Below, one piece after another: positions 36,821-50,573 of a DNA stretch of 64,000 nt; the stretch's first letter is position 1, and each line of letters begins with the position of its first letter. The notes beneath the pieces were generated by a model, which was not told where the DNA came from, searched no databases, and saw nothing but the letters and a program-made list of their open reading frames with translations. The translations under genes were made by a program, and so were the position numbers. The stretch comes from Ricinus communis (taxonomy: Eukaryota > Streptophyta > Magnoliopsida > Malpighiales > Euphorbiaceae), in the NCBI RefSeq assembly GCF_019578655.1, contig NC_063257.1, forward strand, positions 7,936,001-8,000,000, in the 5' to 3' direction.

Positions 36821-37089
36821 TTAATCAAATTTAGATATTCAATATATTAATATAATCCATACATAAATTCAGTAAAATTTAAAATAATATTCTAAATAAA
36901 AATAATATAATAATTTTAATATAATCAGGTTTAGATAATCGATACCTATAAGTTCAAGTCTGAACCTGATATTGGTAGTAAAATTAAATTCCAAATTCAT
37001 CCCAAATTCATATATTATTATCTGAATTTGTCATATTAGAATTCGGTCGGGTCAGTTACCAAAATATATCCGTCCGACTGCTATCTCTA
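36166..37089. mobile_element. hAT-like non-autonomous DNA transposon
   Basis: About 924 bp. The left end is TAGAAATGGTGACAG; the right end, reverse complemented, is TAGAGATAGCAGTCG, a degenerate terminal inverted repeat of the TAGGG(A/G)TGGCA type. The flanks AACAGAGC (36158-36165) and AACAAAGC (37090-37097) form an 8-bp target duplication with one mismatch, the length typical of hAT. No transposase coding is seen. An inner segment of roughly 300 bp may be a nested insertion. Confidence 0.6.
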
Positions 37090-37623
37090 AACAAAGCCGA
37101 CTATCCTACTAGTTTTCAAAGTCATATTTTAAGATTCTTTATTCTTTTTATAAACTTGACTCCAATTTCTATTAGTTATGATTCTCATACTTACTTTTTA
37201 AAATCTTTAAGTTTTTCCTTAACTATTCTGCTTATTTTTAAAATTATCTTTTAATTAATGTCTTTAAAGTTTTATAGAATTACCTCCTAGATAAGCTGAA
37301 TTATATATTTAATATTTTATATAAGATACGATAAATATATATATAATAATAAAGGAAGAAAATGAAGTCAATTCTCCATTATATATTGGTATTTATAGGA
37401 TGTAGAATATATTTGCTTATAGTTATTATTAATTCTTTTTACTTATTTTGCTCCATTGACAATTTTTCGTGAATTTTTTAGCAGATTCCATGTCAATTTT
37501 AATTTAAAATATTTTTAGAAGATTTTAAATGTAAATATAACTAGTAATTTACCAGAGCATTGCACGGTAATTATCATTATTTTAATTATAAAATCAGATT
37601 TATAGATATAATTTAATAATTTT

Positions 37624-38353
37624 TTTAATATTAAATATTTGATTTATAATAATTTTTAAAATAATAGCAATCTAACTATTTTTAAATGTCCTTAATTTTT
37701 TATTGAAAAATGTAATAGCAAAATTAAAGCTAAAGTAGGGAAAAAAAGAAAAGAAATAACACTCTAAAGCAAAGTTATGAATTCTGTTTCATTTGTTATA
37801 TCCCGAATTTATTATTGGAACGAAATATTTCGATATTAGATCATTTTAGTATTTTCTTTCAAATTTTTCCAAATTATAATATATATATATATTTAAATAG
37901 CATTTTAAAAAGCAACAAGCAAACATACACCCAACTTTTCATTATTTATAGAATTATAATCTTGAAATCTCTTTCTATAATATAATTGAATTTAATATTA
38001 AATATTTGATTTATAATAATTTTAAAAATAATAGCAATCTAACTATTTTTAAATATCCTTAATTTTTTATTGAAAAATGTAATAGAAAAATTAAAGCTAA
38101 AGTAGGGAAAAAAAGAAAAGAAATAACACTCTAAAGCAAAGTTATGAATTCTGTTTCATTCGTTATATCCCGAATTTATTATTGGAACGAAATATTTCGA
38201 TATTAGATCATTTTAGTATTTTCTTTCAAATTTTTTCAAATTATAATATATATATTTAAATAGCATTTTAAAAAGCAACAAGCAAACATACACCCAACTT
38301 TTCATTATTTATAGAATTATAATCTTGAAATCTCTTTCTATAATATAATTGAA
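37624..38353. repeat. 367-bp direct tandem duplication
   Basis: Unit A (37624-37990) and unit B (37991-38353) both start TTTAATATTAAATATTTGA and end CTTTCTATAATATAATTGAA. They are nearly identical, with a shorter TA run and a few substitutions in B, which implies recent origin. No coding content. Confidence 0.9.
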
Positions 38354-41300
38354 TAAGATATAAAATAGTATTTTATGGGACAAAGCCATAAAAATCAAAT
38401 TATATAAATTTTTGAGTTGTTATTATTAAATAATATTAGATTAAATCATAAAAATATTTTAATAAGATAGTAAGAAGAATATATGGTTAAATTGTAGAGC
38501 ACAAGATGAGGTAATAATTATATCCTACTAGCATATTAGTTATATTTTAATATTTTATTAACCAATAAATTAATTTTATAATTAGATAATAATTTTAATA
38601 ATAGAAAATAACATCTTAAATTATATTTTTAATATTATATTCAATAAAATAGTAATATTAATTATATTGATATATTAATTTATGTAATATTAATATTAAT
38701 TAATAAATAAATTTATATATCATTGCACTGATAAAATCTTAAAATTTTCAAAAAGTTAAGGATATTTAAAAAATACTTAGCTTTCTAATTTTTTTTAAAA
38801 ATTTATACATTAATATTAAATATCGAAAATTTTATTAAAATTATATTTATCAACTTAATTTTATAATCAAAATAATAATAATGGCGTGCAACGCATGGAT
38901 AAACGACTAATTTCAATAAATAAACATATTTGTGAATTCACTAACTTAAATTTTATATAATTTAAGATTAATTTGTTAATTAAATGAGTCTTCTAAACTA
39001 ACTTGAGCAATTTTTAATCCAACTTTAAGAACTCAAGGATCAATCGATCAATTTACAACCCTAAAAATTGTTGTAATTTATTCGATAAAAAATTTTCTCT
39101 TCATATTAAGATATGACGGCAAATTTCTTTATATTAATGTAATTTGTTTTTTCTTATAATGATATAACTAACTCAATATACGCATCTCTATCCTACAAAT
39201 AAAATGGAACAAAAAGAGACTTCCCGTATTCAACTTTAATTTATTTTACATCAATGATAAAAGCAAAAGTAAATTGCAATAATAAATATAGCAGCATTCG
39301 ATATTTTCTTTCTAAAAGAAATTACTATGAGAATTTATAAATAATCATTTCACTTGATTTTATTTCTGCAAAACATCTTTTATTTATTTCAAGTTGATTA
39401 ATTTGCTTTTCAAAAAAGAATCAGATTCCATAATAATTTGCTTGAAATTCTTCCAATTATAATGAATATGACGCCCAATGTTGTCCAACAAAAAAAAAAA
39501 ACTTGGCGCACAGTATTGATATTTTTTCCATATTTTAAGGGCTAGTTTGTGTTGTTGTGGGTAACTCTACTTTTAAGAAAGGAAATAGAACGAAGGCTGT
39601 GAGCAGATAGACAAAAGAAAAACCCACAGAATAGTAAATGACAGAAACAAAGAAACGATAAGGGAAGGGATATGCTAATCCCACCGCCCCTTGACCTATC
39701 CCCATAACAGGCTATAAAAGATTTTGCCTCCTTTTGAAATTACCAATTTGTCAAATACTGACAGTCGCTCTCTCTCTCCTCCAGTTTGTGCCTTTGTGAG
39801 CTTTCTATGATCTATCAATTGAAATCATTTCCAATGATGGTGAATGTAACCCACACATTCCCATATCTCAGCTCTTTCCCCCATTGACAAAATTGCCCCT
39901 CTTGAGTCTTAACCTCATTTCAAACTTTTATTATTTTATTCATTAATTATTACTAAATATTAATACACGTGTAGAAAATTGGATATTTAAATAAGAATAC
40001 TCTATGATTATTTGTTATAAATATTATTATCTTTGATGCATTCTTGTCTAAAGAAATAGTCTCAAATGAGCTATGAGTATTGAAATGGTTCTCCATATAT
40101 ATTTTGTGATCCTCTAACTTATAATTTTTACAAATTTAATAAGAGTATTTCACTCGTTGAGAGATTGGAGTTAAAATAGTTAAAATTAATATATTTTTAC
40201 ACAAAATATAATATATTTTAATTAATATATACGATCATATTTACTTTTTTTTAGATGCCTTAATATGTTTGATTTCTACTGCTATTCTTAATGAATAAAT
40301 CTACATATTTAGAGTGTTGACAGATTTTTAACCTTTTATCTCGAAAATGAAAGGAAGTATGTTTAATTTCTGAAATTATTTTAAATATCATCTCACATTA
40401 GGTTAAAACAAAATAATTTGTTAACAAGCAAATTATTTATATTATAACCAAATAATGGTTTAGAAAAATTCATATAATACAATCTTGATACAAGGGAAAA
40501 AAAGTGAAAAAAAAAAAAAGTTTGTGATTTGGTGAATTTTGGAATCTAAGAACATAGTGTTTCTTATTTCAATAAATAAGTATGCAATATTTTATTTCAC
40601 TAAATAAAAGAAATACATTATCATAACTCTACTAATTTGCTAGTCGGGCATTAAAATAACAGAAACAAGGAAGCTCCCCCTTTTTGGCCATCAAAATATG
40701 AAGAAAGGTTGCAATAATACCCTTGATTGAGTCGATTAGAGAATTTTAGCGGAGGTTATCTCATTAGCTTTGGGTCAAAATTAATTAAAGAAGGTGTTAG
40801 TCTTTTAGGGTTGTCTAATTAAGAACATTTGTTTTACTAACAACAAGTTATTTATTCACGTAGGCCACTAAGACAATCTCTTAGCCCCTCCTAATTATAA
40901 AAGTTCCATATATTTATAGTCTAGAAAATATAAAATAATTTTATAAAATTAAAATAAATAGAAGAATCTAAAATTTTGAAACAAAAAGTCTATAAACTAA
41001 GAACATTATAAAATTAGTTTACAAATTTAAAATTGAAAATAAAAATGTTAAGTGATTCTGATTATTTATATTTTTTAAAATAATAACACCATTATACAAC
41101 TGTTTATTTTTTTAAGAAATTCTAATAATTATCGATTGTGTTACTAATTAACACAAATTCTTACCAAAAGACTTAAATTTTCAAAAGAATGTCATAATAA
41201 TTTAAAATGAGATAACTTAAATTTGTCTTTATCTCGTTACTATTAGCGAGATAATTATTTCCGTTTCGTTTGAATTGGAATACAAAGTATATCCACGGTA

Positions 41301-44300
41301 ACAGACTAATTGCCATCCTTAACCTATCACTAATAATCCTTAACATTCTTTCAATGATAAGTTGGTATTTAGATCATGTGATTTAATATTTTCTAATTTA
41401 TTTTATATTAATCTATTATTTTAAATTTCTTAGTAATTATTGATTTATATATTAATTTTATAATATTTGACTAAGTTAGTTTACCAATTATATATCTTTC
41501 TAATTCTAAATATGATTAATATGGTATTTTATATGATTTACACTGCAAATAATTGTTGTTTGAGCTATAATTATTTTTTTAATTGTGACTATATTTTAAA
41601 TAAATATTTATACTACGATAATTTTTAAATTCTGATTGTTATTTTGACAAGTTTTCTTAAAACTTATTCTTTTAACCGGTTAAAATTAAAAAAAAATGAT
41701 GCATTTTCAATTAAGTCAGGAAATTTAAAGGGAATTATATATTTAGTATAATTTAAAATTTGATATATATAGATATATACATATTAATAAGGTATAAATA
41801 AATCATTATTTTTTAGGTAAATTTATTTAAATTAAACTCTTTAATTGATATAGCTATAAGAGTATATTAATTATGGTCTGAATAAATAATAAACGATAAT
41901 TATTTCTAGAGATAAAATTGCTTATATAAATGTAAGAATGGTGATGGAAGAGTTTATAATTAAAAAGAAAAAAAAGGATGAGAAAATATGAAATATGGAA
42001 AGAGTAAAGGGAAGCAGGGAGCAGTTTGTTAAATTTATTAACGGTTATTATTAATATGTTAAATGACCATTGAATGTATAAGTTATCATTAAATATATTT
42101 TAATTTATTAGATTATATTTAATGATTAAAATTAATAAAAATAACTTATAATAATTAAAGATATCATAGTTAATTTTCTTAGCTCAATTGTATTTACTGT
42201 TAAAAATATTTATAAAAATTATTTTAAAAATAAAAATAAAAATTTTAATTTTACTAATAAATTTCTTAATTTTAAATATTATAATATGATTATTAAAAAT
42301 AATAATTATTTATTTTAAAATTAAAATTTAATTATATGAAATCAATTTAAAATAAATTATTATTAATAAATTTTAATAGAGATAATAGTGTCCAAGTAAA
42401 AAAAAATTAAAAATATAACTGATATAATCAGTAGTTGATCGATACTAAATTGACTATCAGCTACTGATTTTTTAAGTTTCAATTAGCTGCTATCTTTATC
42501 AAACACTTTAATATAACTGTTTAATAAAAAATAACTATTAATTATATCAAACCTTTGAATCAAACAACGTCCGAGTTAGCGGTTAACAAGTCAAATAAAT
42601 CCTGCATCCGTTGCTATGCTCTCTTCTTTGCCACGATTACAATTAAGTTGTTATTTTGAGAACTAAAAGCATTATCCTCTGGCGTCAAATTTGTGAAAGT
42701 GAACCATCACAGCTGCAATGAGGAATGTTTCACTGAAATACCCTAATGCCTAATTTGTCCCCACACTTTCCTTTTATTTTCTCTCTGGAGGCTTTTGAAA
42801 ATAACCAAAATCAGAATCAGCTAGAAAATATTTTGGATCGTCCAATCTACACGATCCCTTTTAGGAATTCGCATCATAACGTATCTTCGTCTATCAAGAA
42901 CAAATCCAACTGTGATTGATCTGCAATACTCGCATTTAATTTGGTTTGCTACAGGACCCACTAATCTAACGGGCCCATTAAATGCCAATACCAAGAGAAC
43001 CTGCATGTACAGGAACAAAATCCTCCCTTCTCCTATTCTCGGAAGGTCAAGCCAATTGGAATAATTATTTTTTTATATTTACTATAAATATTTATATACA
43101 GAAAATAACTTATATCTAAAATTTTTATTTTTAAAATAAACATTTTTAACACTTGAGTTATACTTTAAATGTATTATTCTTGATTCTTTAACCTCAACTT
43201 TTTAAAATAATATATTCTAATCTTATATAATTTTTAATTATATATCCATTACTTAAAACTTTAAATTTTAAAATTTCATTGAAATTAAATGAAACTTTTT
43301 ATTTTTTATATTTAAATATTTTGAAATTATTTTTATTATAAAAATTATATTATTTAAATAAATAATACTATTAAAAATACTATAGATCAATATTTTTAAT
43401 ATTTCACAATTTATCCAATTTAACTCGATTTTACTTTTCTTAATTGATTATGATTTCTTCTCTTTTATTTTTATTTTCAGTTTCCTTTTACATTTAGCTC
43501 CATTTATCATAATATAAAGGAGCAAAATCTTAAAGTCATATATATAAAGGTCTATTTTAGATGATGAAATATATTGTTTGGTTCAAACTGATTTGCTTTA
43601 TTAAAATACAATTGATTTATTTATATTATTCTTTGCACAATCCTTGTCTTCAACATGTTGTTTTATTATTATTTTTTTCAAAATCTTATGTTATTTTTAA
43701 TTTATTTTTTAAAATGAGATGAAATAACTCACAAATCTTTCATTTTTCTTAAAAAATTTTAAATATGAATGTTTGGAATAAAAAAGTTAAAGAATTGATT
43801 ATGTCAAACAAAATTGGAAATTCTTGGCATAAAAAGATTAAAAAAAAAATCTTCAAAAAATGTAATATGTATAACATGTTGCCACTTCAATCTCTATTTG
43901 GGTGTATTTGAGTTATAGAAAAAGAGTATAGTGCTAATTGGCTAAAAGAAAAGGTTCATTTGCCATCACTTGCTAATTAGACACAAATTCCAGGGTCCAA
44001 TTGATACTTTTGACCATTTACTTATACACATAATGGGTACAATCGGAATTTAAAAGGACTAAATCGTCGATTTTTAACAAGTTTCCTAAATTTGACGTCA
44101 GTGACGACAGGTGGAGCAGGACTTCCTAGAAAACCAAAAATAAAAGTAAAATTCTTAATTTTATTAAACTTTGAAATTTCTATTTATTATCAGATTTTTA
44201 TATTTTTATTTCTTTCGGATTAAAAATTTCTATTGTTTGATTATGTTTTTATTTATTTTACAATCGTTTATATTTTTATATTTCTAAATTATCAATTTAA

Positions 44301-44560
44301 AATATAAAATTATAAAAACTAATAAAAATTAAAAATTAAAAGTATTTAGTTTAATAAAATTAGAAAATTCAATATTGACCTAGAAAAACGATCATGTCAA
44401 ATTAATGCATCCATGCATGTATGTATGTGCCTACGCAAAAGACATAATATAACATCACATCATGTGTATGTGTGTATAACACGAGTGGTGATCTAGTGGG
44501 GTCAGGAGTTACGTGGAGTTTGACGGAACGAACAGCGTCAGTCCGTTATTTATAAAGAAG

Positions 44561-44578
44561 AAGAAGAAGAAGAAGAAA
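44561..44578. repeat. (AAG)n microsatellite
   Basis: A run of AGAAGAAGAAG repeats, six or so units, in gene-free DNA. Confidence 0.85.
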
Positions 44579-46454
44579 AAGGCATTACTAAGGCAAGTAA
44601 GAGCATAACGGCCGTTTAAAAGGTAATATTATAAATCAACGAAGCATGACAGTTGGACCCTGACCCTTAAGTGGTTTAAAAGAAGATTCTCTGTCTTCTC
44701 TTAACCCTTAATATAATATAAAAAATATAGAAAATATTTCTTTTGAGGTCCGATTCGGTATATCCCTATCTACCTTCTTAATCTGCATTGTCCATATTCC
44801 GCTCTGATATTTTCACTTATAAAATAATAAATCGGGTGTTATTAATCAATAATTATTCTTTCATTAGTTTGAGGGAATTATCATCTCTAATTTTGGTCAT
44901 CATATTTGACAATGTTAAAAATAGGGCATTTAATATTATTCATCCGCTCCTTTTGATATGTGATTTTTAAAAAATATATCTAACAATAAAAATTAAAGAA
45001 AAATCATCTATTTACTTTCTGATTTTTTTAATATATTATAAGAAAGTATGGGCATGGCCAATATGATTTTGTGTTTTTTCAACATGTAAATTGAACAGAA
45101 TGTAAATAAATTATATATAATATTCTTAGAAAACATATTCATTTATATTGTAAATTGATAGATAAGAGATATATATTATTTAAAAAATTAAATAAAAAAT
45201 ACTTATAATACAAATTATTTATTTAATTTATATAAAATATAATTAAAAAACTTTTTTATGTAATTAAAATAATAATTAGAATGTGATATATAAAAATTAA
45301 TATAGTAATATATTAAGCAGCCAAGTCTAACATAGAAAATAATTTAAGAATATAAGAATATGCATTAACTTTTATTTGATTGAAATTTCTAAAATTTATA
45401 TAATTTTTTTATAAATTTTAAGTTTATGGGCTTTAATAAAGTGAATGTTAATTTAAAATCTTACATAATTAAATTTCTTTGAAATTATATTATTATAACT
45501 AAATTAAATTCTAACAATATACATATAGAATTTTCAAATAAATTACATATTAGTAAGTCAATACATTCTATAACACTAATTTTTTTTTTTAATTTTATCA
45601 TTTTCATTTTACATTTTTTTTCATATATTTTTCTCCAATAAAATTCTTTTATGAATTTCAGCCAGATATATAATTAATTTTTTTTATCAAATTATTTGGG
45701 ATGCCTATATGTTTATGTACGATCAATTTAATTTGTCATACCTTTATCTAATAGCGACTGACTGGCAAAAAAATTTCTCACATAAAAATTAAAATAAAAT
45801 TTAATTACTTAATTTTAGCATTTATCTTAAGCAGAAAGAAGACTAATTAAATTATATTAATAAACTACTTTTGTGAAGCTATAATTATTAAAATTCTATT
45901 ATAATATGCAAGCTCAAGGGTCATCCGAAATTACCACTATTGAGATAGGTTCCCAAAAATAAAACCTATCATATAATTTCCTTTTCTCTCTTTTATGATT
46001 CGGTTAGAAAGATCTAACAGATGTGTTTTTGTATTCTTATGATTAAATTACTCTTCGACCAAATATTCAATCAGCACATCCATAAAAAGAAAAATATAAG
46101 AAAGATAATAATAAAACATTTCCCTATTATTGTTATAAAATTATTTTTAATTTTAAAATATTAAAAAATCATTTTATAAAAGTAATAAAAGCCATATGAT
46201 ATCAGTCAACAAGAAGTCGGATAAAAGATAATGTGCCATGTAGCATTACTCTTATCAAAAATAAGAAAACAGAAAAACAGTAACAAACAAAATTTGTGAT
46301 GGACCTTTTTCTCATTGAAATTTAGGGTTTGAAAAGTAATTTATCTATTAATATATTAATTTAAAATATGATAAATACAAATATTATTGATCATTATTAT
46401 ATTATATATTAAAACTGTTATTTATATATCAAAATTATTAACCACTTTAAAATT

Positions 46455-46458
<4 letters not shown>

Positions 46459-46537
<79 letters not shown>
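46459..46537. repeat. (AT)n/(GT)n compound microsatellite
   Basis: An AT dinucleotide run of about 30 units is followed by (GT)n at 46522-46537. It is the longest simple repeat in the window. Confidence 0.95.
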
Positions 46538-48289
46538 CAGACTATTATTTATTATTTTAATTATAAATAATATATATAATATTTATAAAAGATAAATAAA
46601 AACTAATAATAAATTATCAAATTAATTATAATACTTTAAAATACTTTTATTTTTTAATATTTCCTAATTAATAAGTTATCTATAAATTAATCCAAAACAT
46701 ATAATTAATAGTGCTATTTTTATATAATTTAACAATAAATATGAAATTACCCATCATTATTATATTTACATACAAGAAATATGGCTGTTGTGTTAAAATT
46801 ATAGAGAGTCACTAACTTAACTCCTGTGGGCTGGGCTGGAGGAGGAGCAAAAGATGTTCCATCAGATATTAAAATTTCAGCCGCATATTTATGTGTTTAC
46901 AAGTTGTCCCATCATTATTTTCTTCTTTTATATATTATTTTGAATCCTGAGCCAAATAATGAACTAGAAAATAAATTATTCTGAGTAGGTAAATACTGAA
47001 AATATTAATAAATAAAGTGATATTTATAATCTTTTTTAAAAATTTTAATTTAAGCAATTGACTTCGCCCACTTTTAAAATACTATTAATTAGAATTATAC
47101 ATTAGTATAAAATATATATGTTGAAATCAACAATTATAATATAAGCTTATTGATATAACCAGTTGGCTGGTCCGAGCGATCCAATTACTTAATATTTAAA
47201 TATTCTTGAAATTGATTTTTAATATGAAAATTATAATTTTTAAAACAAAAAATACTATTAGAAATGATCTTACAATTCTAATTTTCTATTATATCTTTGA
47301 AATATTTATAAATTTATTTTAAAATAATAAAAACTATTTATTATTTAAATATACAATTATAAATTGTTAAGAAAATTGTACACAATGCACCCATAGTAAT
47401 TAAGTTGGTAGTGCAATTTTCACATAAACGAAGTCCGAGTGTCATTTACCATAATGTGATAGCATATTTACTTCTTATGGCTATAATGCAACAAGTTCGA
47501 GTCTAATACATATGATGAGAGTTGACATTGTATGATTAAGTCAAAGCTAATTATAGGATAGAGTCATACTAAGTATCTTTCCCTCAATGGCAAAAGGGCG
47601 AAGAATTAGTTATGGTTGCAGTCAGATTCCATCATCTGGGCCAAGACAAAAGTAACAGAAGTGGCCTTTAATTTGTACACAATTAACGACCATGGCAGGC
47701 TCAAGTCCACAGCAATCACCTAATGTTCAAATCATATACAAAACCTATAGAGAGAGCCCTAGCCACTAGATTCTCTCTCTCTTCTTTAAGAGAATGATAT
47801 TAAAATATATATATATATATATATTTTAAAAGACATTATTTATATAATCAAGAGAATTTTAATAAATATCTAAATATGAATCAACTCTTTAAGATTTCAA
47901 TTTGAGTTATTATAAATATGAATCAACTCTTTATTAAATTCCGCCTGAAGAAAATATTTTTTTATATAATAATATTTATATATATAACTTTAAAAATGAT
48001 ATATTATGCTATATTTTATCTGAATATAATATTATTTTTTATGATAAATTTTATTTGAATAATATGATAATATATTTATGTATTTTATTTTTCATTTCTA
48101 TCATTTCACCAACAATATTTAGTTATTAAATTTTAAAAAAAAACTTTAGTACTCAAACCTCCGTTAAATTATGATTTTTTTCATAATTATAAATTTTATT
48201 TAGTCTAAAATGTATCACTATAGAGAGATTTCACATAATAAAATAATTTTTTTAAGATGACTACAAAGTGATTTTACATAATAAAATAA

Positions 48290-48374
48290 TTTTTTAATGA
48301 GTTAATGATACAAATACATGATATCATAGTAATTTTTTATTGAGTTAATGATACAAATACATGATATCATAGTG
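48290..48374. repeat. 43-bp tandem repeat
   Basis: Two units containing GAGTTAATGATACAAATACA and TGATATCATAGT start at 48290 and 48333. A related ACATAATAAAATAATTTTTT phrase is duplicated just upstream at about 48233 and 48277. Confidence 0.8.
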
Positions 48375-49660
48375 ATCTATTTGGTTTGAAAATAACCAAT
48401 AGCCTTGCTTGCCAATTAATGCTCTAAATTAAGACTGATATGACAATTTTTTTCCCTCTCCTTTTCTTTTTTATTTGAAAAAGAGATTTATACTATAATA
48501 ACACCCATAATTTAATATGTCATTATTGTTTTAGAATATTGTTATCAGTGATTTTAAGACGTGTTATTTTAAATAGAAATTTATTTAGATAGTTTTAATC
48601 TACCATATTATCGGTAGATAAATTTAATTATATATTAATGCAAGGTATTATTTATTAAGTGTAACATTTACATTAACTAAATTATATATTATCATTAACT
48701 CTTCATAATTAAAAATTAATCAATACAAATATTATTCGTATAGAATAATTATAAATGTTAATATATAATTAATTTTGTCAATATAGAACATAGTAAATTA
48801 AGTTTATTTAAGAATTCTCTCATATTATATATAGAAATAAGTTTTTAAAAAATATAGGTCATGGAGATGAAAACTTAATTGATAAAAAGAAGCGACCACC
48901 GTCCTTATTAACTGGACTAATTCCGTAAGGTTGAAGTGACGAATGTTTAGAACCTCAATGACAAATATATATGGCGTCTACCATATAAGTACATAAACAA
49001 ATGAAGATATCATAATATAATATATTCTCTTTCTCATAAACTTAAAATGAAATGATGTAACAAACATGTGCGCTCGCCCTGCCTACCATAATTCAATTAG
49101 TTTCTCCAAAACGAAAACTCAAAAGCCACGATCATCGTCATCATCATCAGTATACATATGTCTGCAGAAGATTGCTCATGATCATGAAGCAGAGACAGAG
49201 AGAGTTAAAGGGTCTTTGTATATAAAGGCTGTCTAGTGGAGAAAGAATTTATACATGTAAATATATATGTTACCCCGCCACATAAACCACCAGACTCCGA
49301 TAGAATTACTATGCAGTTGCAAACTCTCTCAATTTTCTTGCTCCATTCATACATATAGCTAGGTTATACTTTTAGAACAAATATATTCTCTTGTGCCATG
49401 TGTATACACATGTTCTTGAGCTCTCCTGCCATGGCTGCCACGTTTCTTGATATTAGTTAAGCACAGCTAGGATTTTTCTTGTACTTATGGAGGAGTAGAT
49501 AGGTCCACACCAGGAATATTTTTCTTTTCAACTTTATGACCTTTTAATTGTCAGCAATATAATCAAACAGCACTTTATAAATATATATATATAGCTAGCT
49601 AGCAATTCGATCTAGTTGAGTTTTGAAAGAAAGATCAAAGAGAGAAAGAAAGAAAGAAGA

Positions 49661-50573
49661 ATGGAGTCGCAACCTTCTGCTCTTGAGAGGCAGCGGTCTA
49701 TAGAAGCTGAACCAAAAACACTGTTCGCTAACGACATGAACTCTGCCAGGGTTTGTCATGGAATTCTCTCTTTTTTTGTTCTTTTTTCTTAAAAAACTCA
49801 TTTGAGAATTTAATTAATAATTTTTTGTTGATCAAGTGTCTTGCTGGTGTTACTGACACTGTTTCTGTTACAGGAGGCAGCTTTGGAAGTGATTGCTAAG
49901 CACTCCAAAGAGGAAGCATTGAATATCTTTCTGGAGGTACATACAAATTCGCTAATGATAGATGATTTAATTTAATTTAATTTAAATTTTTAATTAGGAG
50001 ACAAGAAGGGCTTAAGTAATTCCTGTTTGAGTTTAAGGTTCAAAAGTTAAAACTCGTATTGATTTAATTTCTAAGGAGAGAAAAAAAAAAGATAAGAAGA
50101 AGAGAAAAAATTGAAAGAGAAAAGATCTAAAGAAAAAAAAAGGGACACATTATAAGAACTTTTAATCATAACGTCAGAGAAAAATGTTTGTCAAAAGCAA
50201 AATTTGTGTTGAAAATTGGTAAGCATTTAATTTCCTATGACTGCAGTTAATGGCAATCCTTAAATATCTACACTTATTTACTATGTATAGCTTCTATATA
50301 AGTGTATATATTCGAAGAGAAAAAATAAAAAATAAAAACAATTGAATTTTAAAAATTATTTATTTATTTTTGAGGTCGCATATTTCTTTAATTAAAATTT
50401 ATTGAATATTTATTATTTTTAGATGTAATCGCATTATAATTAATTCGATTATTTCATTGTTTACGTAGGGTTTGAGGCCTGTTGTTGCCGTGAAGACGGA
50501 TTGGGAGGCAGCTTCGGATGATGATGATTATGATGAATACAAGGCTAATTTAACCATTAAAATGGGCCGTTGA
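49661..50573 (+). CDS. Small acidic plant protein of unknown function (85 aa)
   Basis: Three exons, 49661-49750, 49874-49936 and 50469-50573, all in phase 0 with GT-AG borders, encode 85 residues. It starts MESQPSALERQRSIEAEPKT, continues with an amphipathic stretch (EAALEVIAKHSKEEALNIFL), and ends with a short Val-rich segment, an acidic ASDDDDYDEYK run and TIKMGR before the stop. There is no signal peptide, membrane segment or known motif. I do not recognise the family. The exon chain, codon-phase consistency and purine-rich leader (AGAGAAAGAAAGAAAG just before the ATG) support a real gene. The helix followed by an Asp/Glu patch would suit a small binding or adaptor protein, but that is a guess. 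A TATAAATA motif lies about 85 bp upstream of the ATG (near 49576). Confidence 0.65.

Larger units (their letters stand above)
38354..49660. other. AT-rich gene-poor region
   Basis: About 11 kb in which no reading frame resembles a protein and no splice-consistent exon chain is apparent. It holds microsatellites, short direct repeats, a possible MITE (about 42020-42570), and one island of mixed composition at 39500-39900 with a TATAAAA motif. The last few hundred bases (about 49100-49660) are likely promoter and leader of the small gene that follows. Confidence 0.5.

Noticed and set aside
47390..47450. AGTTGGTAGTGCAAT resembling a tRNA D-arm
   Set aside because: The rest does not fold as a tRNA; likely chance or an old repeat.
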